Source: JALHTG01 sp964653695
GTDB taxonomy: Archaea > Thermoproteota > Bathyarchaeia > 40CM-2-53-6 > JALHTG01
Length of the DNA: 10,870 bases
Assembly: GCA_964653695.1 (NCBI GenBank)
Contig: CAZZFQ010000047.1
Coordinates: forward strand, 1-10,870
Direction: 5' to 3'
How positions within the stretch are numbered: the stretch's first letter is position 1; every line of letters begins with the position of its first letter. Of the stretch, positions 6,449-10,870 are shown piece by piece. Position numbers and translations under genes: made by a program. The notes beneath the pieces are model-generated. The model did no database searches, had not been told where the DNA came from, and saw only the letters and a program-made list of their open reading frames with translations.

Positions 6449-7870
6449 ATGCCAAGAGAAGTTGCGTTAGATTGGTTGGAAAAGAATGAGCCAAGAGTCA
6501 TCGCGATTAGCAACAGGATCTGGGAGTTGGCTGAGGTCGGTCTGCAAGAATATGAGTCGTCGAAACTTCTCGCAAATGAACTGCGCAAAGATGGGTTCAA
6601 GGTTGACCTAGGAGTTGCAGGCATGCCCACCGCCTTCGTCGCGTCCTACGGGTCCGGAAGACCTGTGATAGGGATACTAGCTGAGTACGATGCTTTGCCA
6701 GGAGTGTCCCAAAAGGCACAGCCAACACGAGAGCCGTTGAAGAAAGGTGCCGCAGGGCATGGTTGTGGGCACAACCTCTTCGGCGCTGGAAGTGCAGCTG
6801 CAGCTTTGGCTATTCGCGAAGCAATTGCGAGAAAGAATCTGAATGGCACAGTGAAGTTGTTCGGTTGTCCTGCTGAGGAAACCTTGGTGGGCAAGGTCTT
6901 CATGGTAAGGGACGGTTTGTTTGCTGGTGTCGATGCGGCTCTATCGTGGCATCCGTCAAGTTACAACTCGGTATGGATGTCGTCTTCAAACGCGTTGAAC
7001 TCTGTCAAGTTCAACTTTCATGGCTTGACCTCGCATGCAGCCGCGGACCCTGAGAGAGGAAAGTCAGCGCTAGACGCAGTTGAACTCATGAACGTTGGAT
7101 CTAACTATCTTCGAGAACACATCAGCGAGAAGGCCCGCCTGCACTACGTCATTCCTCATGGAGGCGGAGAGCCAAACGTCGTGCCAGAATATTCACAGGT
7201 CTGGTACTACATCAGAGCGCCGAAGCGAGATGAAGCGGACCAGATCTATAGTCGCGTCGTAAACATTGCCAAGGGAGCCTGCCTGATGACAGACACATCT
7301 ATGGATCTTGAGTTCCTTGTCGGATGCTATGAGATGCTCCCGAACAGGTCTCTCAGCGATCTAATGCTCAGAAACATGAGAGAGATTGGCCCTCCCCAAT
7401 GGTCTGAAGAGGATTCGAACTTCGCGAAGAAATTGGCTGAGTCGATGGCCCCTCAGGAAAGAAGGAACGCCATATTGAAGTCCAAGATGCCAAAGAAGGA
7501 GGAGAAGGCGGAAAAGCTTCTCGACGACGGGATAGACGATCCCGAAGATGAAAAGGAAGTGATGGCAGGCTCCACAGACGTGGGGGATGTTAGCTGGGTC
7601 ACACCTACAACAAACCTTGTGACGGCGACGTGTGTGCTGGGAATGCCAGGCCACTCTTGGCAGGAAGCTGCCACCTCTGGAACGAGTATAGGTCATAAGG
7701 GCATGATTCTCGCAGCCAAGACCCTTGCCCTGACAGGGATAGACCTTCTCACAAAGTCCGAAGAGCTGAGCAGGGTTAGAGAGGAGTTTGAAGCAAAGAC
7801 GAAAGGGTTCACATACAAGAGCCCGGTTCCCCCTGGCCAGAAGCCTCCACTGGATCAGTTGGCACACTAG
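6449..7870 (+). CDS. M20 family metal-dependent amidohydrolase, AbgB-like
   Basis: A 473-residue M20D peptidase-family hydrolase closest in appearance to the p-aminobenzoyl-glutamate hydrolase B subunit AbgB (about 480 residues) and related acyl-amino-acid amidohydrolases. Metal-site motifs are in place: HGCGHN (His104, Cys106, His108), GCPAEET with Glu143/Glu144, WHPSS (His168), and PGHSWQ (His402). AEYDALPG and GSTDVGDVSWVTPTTN are strong AbgB-group signatures. The dimerisation domain sits at about 183-300. A highly charged stretch (about 340-375, rich in Lys, Glu and Asp) precedes the GSTDVGD block. No signal peptide, so it is cytoplasmic. In bacteria AbgB works with AbgA; no second subunit is present here, so it may act alone on a different N-acyl or peptide-like substrate. 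The ATG at 6449 fits the family N-terminus. It converges with the endonuclease gene. Confidence 0.85.
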   Translation: MPREVALDWLEKNEPRVIAISNRIWELAEVGLQEYESSKLLANELRKDGFKVDLGVAGMPTAFVASYGSGRPVIGILAEYDALPGVSQKAQPTREPLKKGAAGHGCGHNLFGAGSAAAALAIREAIARKNLNGTVKLFGCPAEETLVGKVFMVRDGLFAGVDAALSWHPSSYNSVWMSSSNALNSVKFNFHGLTSHAAADPERGKSALDAVELMNVGSNYLREHISEKARLHYVIPHGGGEPNVVPEYSQVWYYIRAPKRDEADQIYSRVVNIAKGACLMTDTSMDLEFLVGCYEMLPNRSLSDLMLRNMREIGPPQWSEEDSNFAKKLAESMAPQERRNAILKSKMPKKEEKAEKLLDDGIDDPEDEKEVMAGSTDVGDVSWVTPTTNLVTATCVLGMPGHSWQEAATSGTSIGHKGMILAAKTLALTGIDLLTKSEELSRVREEFEAKTKGFTYKSPVPPGQKPPLDQLAH

Positions 7871-7934
7871 GAGCCCGCTCAGGGCATCAATCTCAGGAAG
7901 CATCAGACAGGGAGTGGAGACTCAGTTTCAGGTA

Positions 7935-8453
7935 CTATTTGAGAGATAGTTGTCCCAGGGTGTAGTAGACGATGTCTGTTCTTCTGTCTATGACGGCTAG
8001 GAGAAGTTCCTTTTTCTCGGTGACGGCCATTCTCAGTAGCTTCTGTAGCCTCTCGATACTTGCCTCGCGTCCCTCATAGACAATCGACACTAGCCTTCTC
8101 ACTGCGCCCTTGCCGTATATTTCGAAGTCAAAGGCCTCCTCCTCTCTTACTATGTATCCTCTGTCGCGAAGGTCACGGTAAACCAGATACTTCATCCAAA
8201 CCTCAGGCTTGCCTTGGGAAAGCCTCCTGACCAGATCGGCGAACTTGATTTCGCTGCCGGTCGCAGAGCTAAGAACCTTAGTTCTTTTCTTGTCCGCAAG
8301 ATAAATCGCCTCTAGCACGGAGAAATAGATTCTTCTTCCTCTTAGTGTACCGAACCCTCTCTCGCGAAGCTCTGAAGGCGTCTCTGAAAGAGGAACATAC
8401 ACCCTATTGTTGGCGAGAAATGCCTCCACTGCTTCGAGCTTGACTCCTTCCAT
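7935..8453 (-). CDS. endA: tRNA-splicing endonuclease subunit, probably the structural (beta-type) one
   Basis: A 172-residue archaeal tRNA-intron endonuclease family protein. An N-terminal domain (VEAFLANNRVYVP, SVLEAIYLADKK) is followed by the nuclease fold KYLVYRDLRDRGYIV, then FDFEIYGKG and KELLLAVIDRRTDIVYY. The active site in the family is Tyr-His-Lys. Tyr113 (FEIY) and Lys148 (TEKKEL) are present. The loop that should hold His, usually G-x-x-x-H-(S/A)-x-Y-L-V, is shortened to GKGAVRRLVSIV with no His. That points to a structural subunit of a heterotetramer, with a catalytic partner encoded elsewhere. I prefer the ATG at 8453 because relatives begin just before this VEAFL strand and a TATA-like TTTTAG lies at 8485-8491. 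An upstream ATG at 8525 would add 24 aromatic-rich residues that look unlike the family. Confidence 0.82.
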   Translation of the reverse strand: MEGVKLEAVEAFLANNRVYVPLSETPSELRERGFGTLRGRRIYFSVLEAIYLADKKRTKVLSSATGSEIKFADLVRRLSQGKPEVWMKYLVYRDLRDRGYIVREEEAFDFEIYGKGAVRRLVSIVYEGREASIERLQKLLRMAVTEKKELLLAVIDRRTDIVYYTLGQLSLK

Positions 8454-8484
8454 CCAAATCAGCTTGAGAAAGTGCATAAGAACC

Positions 8485-8491
8485 CTAAAAT
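8485..8491 (-). promoter_or_regulatory. Possible TATA box of the splicing endonuclease gene
   Basis: On the minus strand GATTTTAGG places a TATA-like core 32-38 bases ahead of the ATG at 8453, predicting a short leader. It falls inside the longer version of the ORF, which argues against the 8525 start. Confidence 0.35.
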
Positions 8492-8543
8492 CTTTGGTGT
8501 GAGGGAGAAACCAACGGCGAAACATACGTTAGATGTTCGCCTT

Positions 8544-8549
8544 GAGGTG
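8544..8549 (+). promoter_or_regulatory. Shine-Dalgarno site for the TTG-started mtnA
   Basis: GAGGTG is a full match to the archaeal 16S rRNA 3' end and lies 11 bases before the TTG at 8561. The in-frame stop at 8543-8545 leaves no ATG or GTG start upstream, so this site and the TTG decide the start. Confidence 0.5.
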
Positions 8550-8560
8550 CAACGAGACTG

Positions 8561-9595
8561 TTGAAAACCATCGAGCTGAAAAAGGGAGCGGTCGTTACGA
8601 TCGATCAGACGAAGCTTCCTGGTTGGCGCAAAGAGATTCGACAGAGAAGTTGTAGGGAGATCTGCCAAGCGATTAGAGAAATGAAGATTAGGGGAGCGCC
8701 TCTGATAGGTGCTGCAGCAGGATATGGGCTAGCTCTTACTGCGCTTCGAAGTAGATCCAGAACTGTTGAAACGATGATCAAGGAGTTGGAACGATCTGCA
8801 AGGATGCTTGTTGAGACGAGGCCGACGGGAGCAAACCTGAGATGGGCTGTTGAGAGGATTATGAGAAAGGCGCGCGCCTTCGACAATGTCAAGGATCTAA
8901 AAGCCTTCGTCCTAGACGAAGCTGACAAGATTCGCGACGAGGATATTCGCTCAAACGTCCGCATTGGAAAGAGTGGAGCCGCCTTGATTGAAGATGGTGA
9001 CACCGTTCTGACGCACTGCAATGCCGGAGCGCTGGCGACCGCTGGCTACGGAACTGCCCTTGGAGTCGTTCGAGCTGCGGTTGAAGAGGGAAAGAAGGTA
9101 AAAGTGGTAGCCACAGAGACCCGCCCTCTTCTTCAAGGTGCTAGACTGACAGCTTACGAACTCTCTTCAGAACATGTTCCTGTCACATTGATCACGGACA
9201 GCATGGTTGGATATGTATTCCAACATATGATCGTCAACAAGGTGATCGTAGGGGCTGACAGGGTGCTGCGAACGGGGCATGTCGTCAACAAAATAGGAAC
9301 CTACACTATCTCCTCATTAGCTAAGGGGCACGGTGTCCCCTTCTACGTGGCTGCCCCCATATCGACATTTGACTTCACAGGATCGGTTGAGTCTATTGTC
9401 ATAGAACATAGAAGAGAAGAAGAAGTTCTCTATTTTGGTGGGAAGCGGATCGCTCCTAAAGGTGTTGGTGCGTTAAACCCTGCTTTCGACGTCACGCCAC
9501 CGGAAAATGTGACAGCAATAATCACGGAAGAAGGAGTGCTGCCTCCTCCTTACGAAGTGACCTTGGGAAGACTGGCTGAATCTGCTCGTTCCTAG
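8561..9595 (+). CDS. mtnA: S-methyl-5-thioribose-1-phosphate isomerase
   Basis: A 344-residue protein of the eIF2B-alpha/beta/delta-like isomerase family that converts methylthioribose 1-phosphate to methylthioribulose 1-phosphate in methylthioadenosine salvage. Diagnostic motifs: MKIRGAPLIG (Arg44 phosphate binding), ETRPTGANLRWAVERI, the catalytic Cys153 in THCNAGALAT, TETRPLLQGARLTAYEL, TDSMVGYV, the catalytic Asp233 in VGADRV, NKIGTY, FYVAAPISTFD, and NPAFDVTPPE. Length matches MtnA. The related ribose-1,5-bisphosphate isomerase of the archaeal AMP pathway is shorter (about 320) and lacks several of these motifs, so it is the less likely alternative. The start is a TTG; the first residues KTIELKKGAVVTIDQTKLPG are a normal MtnA beginning. 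It diverges from endA and ends 10 bases from the convergent PRTase gene. Confidence 0.88.
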   Translation: MKTIELKKGAVVTIDQTKLPGWRKEIRQRSCREICQAIREMKIRGAPLIGAAAGYGLALTALRSRSRTVETMIKELERSARMLVETRPTGANLRWAVERIMRKARAFDNVKDLKAFVLDEADKIRDEDIRSNVRIGKSGAALIEDGDTVLTHCNAGALATAGYGTALGVVRAAVEEGKKVKVVATETRPLLQGARLTAYELSSEHVPVTLITDSMVGYVFQHMIVNKVIVGADRVLRTGHVVNKIGTYTISSLAKGHGVPFYVAAPISTFDFTGSVESIVIEHRREEEVLYFGGKRIAPKGVGALNPAFDVTPPENVTAIITEEGVLPPPYEVTLGRLAESARS

Positions 9596-9605
9596 GATCC
9601 CGTGG

Positions 9606-10367
9606 CTACCTGACTGGCGTCTTCCTAGACTTTCTCGGAAGCTCCAGGGCGATCTCAACAGGGCAGTTGCCTGCCACTTCACCAATACTCGTCTTCCACT
9701 CGCTTCCAATCGCCGTCAAAGCATATACGCCGGTTACTTCCGCCCTAGCCTTCTGAATTATGCGAATCAATGCCTTATGCGGCTCCCCGCTATCCAACAC
9801 GTCATCGACAATCAGGACACAGTCATTTCTCTTTATCGCATCTCTCGGAACGAATAGGCTATGGACAGTAGCAGTCTTGCCCGGTACGAAAACCTCCTCA
9901 ATGAACTCTCTTACTCCTATCTCCCTTGTCTGCTTCGCCACGACCAGCCCCACACCGAGCCTATGAGCCACAAGAGTCGCCAAGGGAACACCGTCCACTG
10001 CAGGAGTAAGCACCTTTGTAACCCTCTTCCCTGCGAATGCGTTTATCGCCTGCTGCACAGCTCTCTCCAAGAGCATGGGATCAGACACAATAGCAGTGTT
10101 GTCAAAGTAGTCATCATCGTCAAACTTCATTCTCTTCTGAAGTTCAACCTCAAGCCTGAGAACCTTCTGAAGAGTCTTGTTCATCTCTCTCGCACGTGCG
10201 ATCGTCGGCAGAACATGGCCCTTCACGTATCTGCTTAGCACTGTCTCAGGGAGACCGATTATTTGAGCCAGTTCTCTGTACGTGTAATAGTTCTTCGCAA
10301 GGTTCAACAAGTCAATAGTCCCAAGTTTATATTTCAAATCGAAGATCCGGGAGCTCGTTTTTGACAC
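9606..10367 (-). CDS. HTH-type phosphoribosyltransferase regulator
   Basis: About 253 residues: an N-terminal XRE/Cro-like helix-turn-helix (about 27-54, YRELAQIIGLPETVLSRYVK) linked by a charged helix to a type I phosphoribosyltransferase domain. The PRPP-binding loop is clear in VLIVDDVLDSGEPHK (184-198). Such HTH-PRTase proteins, of which the GfcR/PyrE-like regulators are known archaeal examples, are thought to sense PRPP or nucleobases and act on promoters; this one could also be an enzyme of purine salvage. I prefer the GTG at 10367: a TATA box at 10399-10405 puts the transcript start about 9 bases upstream of it. An ATG at 10478 would add 37 residues that are rich in Arg, His and Cys, unlike the family, and would overlap that TATA box. 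The target genes cannot be read from the sequence. Confidence 0.78.
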   Translation of the reverse strand: MSKTSSRIFDLKYKLGTIDLLNLAKNYYTYRELAQIIGLPETVLSRYVKGHVLPTIARAREMNKTLQKVLRLEVELQKRMKFDDDDYFDNTAIVSDPMLLERAVQQAINAFAGKRVTKVLTPAVDGVPLATLVAHRLGVGLVVAKQTREIGVREFIEEVFVPGKTATVHSLFVPRDAIKRNDCVLIVDDVLDSGEPHKALIRIIQKARAEVTGVYALTAIGSEWKTSIGEVAGNCPVEIALELPRKSRKTPVR

Positions 10368-10398
10368 AATCCTACCATTACCACCTTCATGCTTGCAT

Positions 10399-10405
10399 CT
10401 ATAAG
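10399..10405 (-). promoter_or_regulatory. TATA box of the HTH-PRTase gene
   Basis: CTTATAG on the minus strand, in the context TCTTATAGAT, is centred 35 bases before the GTG at 10367. This supports the shorter protein and a leader of about 9 bases. Confidence 0.5.
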
Positions 10406-10497
10406 ACCTTCGGTCGGGATTCACGTCCGCGTGAGTTTTACGTAGACTTGAAATTCCTACTTGCAGGCCGTGTTCCATTTCTCAGAAATCTCTCAAC

Positions 10498-10692
10498 ATG
10501 GACGAACGTGACAAGTGGCGTGACCGGCATCGTTTGAAGCACCTGAGTGACGCGTTGTTGCAGAAGGTCAGGAATCCCAAGAAAGCTTTCGGCAGGCAAA
10601 AAAAGACAGGCGAAGGAGGTTACGGGCCTATCATCATCGCGCTAATCGCAGTTGTCGCCACGAAGAAACCCAAAGCCTGTCATTCGGTCTAA
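10498..10692 (+). CDS. Doubtful small hypothetical protein
   Basis: A 64-codon frame with an ATG at 10498. The first 38 residues are strongly basic and hydrophilic (DERDKWRDRHRLKHLSDALL), followed by a Gly-rich turn and a short hydrophobic run GPIIIALIAVVA (12 residues, short for a membrane span), then a basic tail. I recognise no family. There is no Shine-Dalgarno sequence, and no clear TATA box at the expected distance. It may be real (small basic proteins of this kind exist in archaea) or chance. Confidence 0.28.
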   Translation: MDERDKWRDRHRLKHLSDALLQKVRNPKKAFGRQKKTGEGGYGPIIIALIAVVATKKPKACHSV

Positions 10693-10725
10693 TGCTTCTC
10701 CAAACACCAACGTATTGAATGACTG

Positions 10726-10746
10726 GCCTGCCTGGGGCTTGCAGGC
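10726..10746 (+). terminator. Hairpin GCCTGC/GCAGGC downstream of the small ORF
   Basis: A perfect 6-base stem (10726-10731 with 10741-10746) encloses a 9-base loop. No T-run follows, so a terminator role is weak. It lies between the small ORF and the tRNA promoter. Confidence 0.2.
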
Positions 10747-10760
10747 GCCTCGGGGAGGGG

Positions 10761-10768
10761 CTTATTAC
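10761..10768 (+). promoter_or_regulatory. TATA-like box of the tRNA gene
   Basis: CTTATTAC follows a purine-rich run (GGGGAGGGG) that could serve as the TFB element, and lies 33-40 bases before the mature tRNA 5' end at 10801. That is the normal arrangement for archaeal tRNA genes with a leader of a few bases. Confidence 0.45.
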
Positions 10769-10800
10769 CATCCTCTCTTCTGAAACTACACGTTTGAAGC

Positions 10801-10870
10801 GGGCCCGTGGTCTAGTTGGACTAGGATGCTGAAGACAGGTGTCTGCACAGGCCTTCGGAGCCGGAGGTCG
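10801..10870 (+). tRNA. tRNA-Arg (anticodon UCG), 5' part with a probable 19-base intron
   Basis: Acceptor 5' strand GGGCCCG (10801-10807), T8 and G9, D stem GTCT/GGAT (10810-10813 with 10824-10827), and a D loop with the conserved A14, G15, GG (10818-10819) and A21. The anticodon loop CTTCGGA (10853-10859) has T33, anticodon TCG (10855-10857) and G37, closed by GGC/GCC. The variable loop AGGTC follows, and then the window ends; the T arm and 3' acceptor lie outside. Between the D stem and the anticodon loop there are 19 bases too many. They contain a hairpin AGAC-AGGT-GTCT (10833-10844) of the kind found in bulge-helix-bulge introns. The identity assignment rests on the anticodon. Confidence 0.75.
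10828..10850 (+). other. Probable non-canonical tRNA intron (19 bases, exact ends ambiguous)
   Basis: Removing 19 bases from this span restores a normal tRNA. Cutting at 10831/10832 and 10850/10851 (between tRNA positions 29 and 30), or one base earlier, gives a fully paired anticodon stem CTGGC/GCCGG with one G-U pair. Cutting at 10827/10828 and 10846/10847 (position 25/26) fits a bulge-helix-bulge-like fold better: CTG/CAG helix, 3-base bulges ATG and GCA, and hairpin AGAC/GTCT. That choice leaves an A-G mismatch in the anticodon stem. Either way the intron is not at the usual 37/38 site. Confidence 0.6.

Noticed and set aside
8454..8525. N-terminal extension of the splicing endonuclease to the ATG at 8525
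   Set aside because: The added residues are aromatic-rich and unlike the family, and they cover a TATA-like element suited to the 8453 start.

Overview
The window reads as archaeal chromosome, most likely from the TACK side (Thaumarchaeota/Bathyarchaeota-like), though the exact lineage cannot be fixed from sequence reading alone. The signs are: a tRNA-splicing endonuclease of archaeal type, a tRNA-Arg gene that appears to carry a small intron at a non-canonical site, an HTH-phosphoribosyltransferase regulator, an archaeal-style histidyl-tRNA synthetase, TATA-like boxes about 26 bases ahead of likely transcript starts, and short or absent leaders. Genes are packed but alternate strand almost one by one, so most appear to be single-gene transcripts in divergent or convergent pairs.

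Left edge (1-651): an accessory-looking patch. The minus strand holds the first 17 codons of a PIN-domain protein running off the window, with a promoter-overlapping direct repeat. Upstream of it is a decayed N-terminus of an archaeal tyrosine recombinase with in-frame stops. The rest (402-651) holds no gene I can support.

Redox pair (652-3801): dihydrolipoamide dehydrogenase (minus) and a 542-residue AhpF-like protein (plus: tandem thioredoxin folds fused to a thioredoxin-reductase module) diverge from a 129-base shared region.

Middle (3964-7870): a BadF/BadG-type sugar kinase (plus) converges on hisS (minus), and hisS diverges from an AbgB-like M20 amidohydrolase (plus).

RNA and nucleotide section (7935-10870): a tRNA-splicing endonuclease subunit that seems to lack the catalytic histidine (minus) diverges from methylthioribose-1-phosphate isomerase (plus). 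The isomerase converges with an HTH-PRTase regulator (minus). A doubtful small ORF and then the 5' part of an intron-containing tRNA-Arg(UCG) gene end the window.

Two things link up. A splicing endonuclease subunit without its histidine suggests a two-subunit enzyme, the form known to accept relaxed intron sites, and the tRNA gene 2.3 kb away seems to have just such an intron. MtnA (methylthioadenosine salvage) next to a purine-PRTase-like regulator suggests, weakly, a shared nucleotide-salvage theme. I saw no undescribed multi-gene system; the most novel-looking material is the left edge and the tRNA/EndA pairing.
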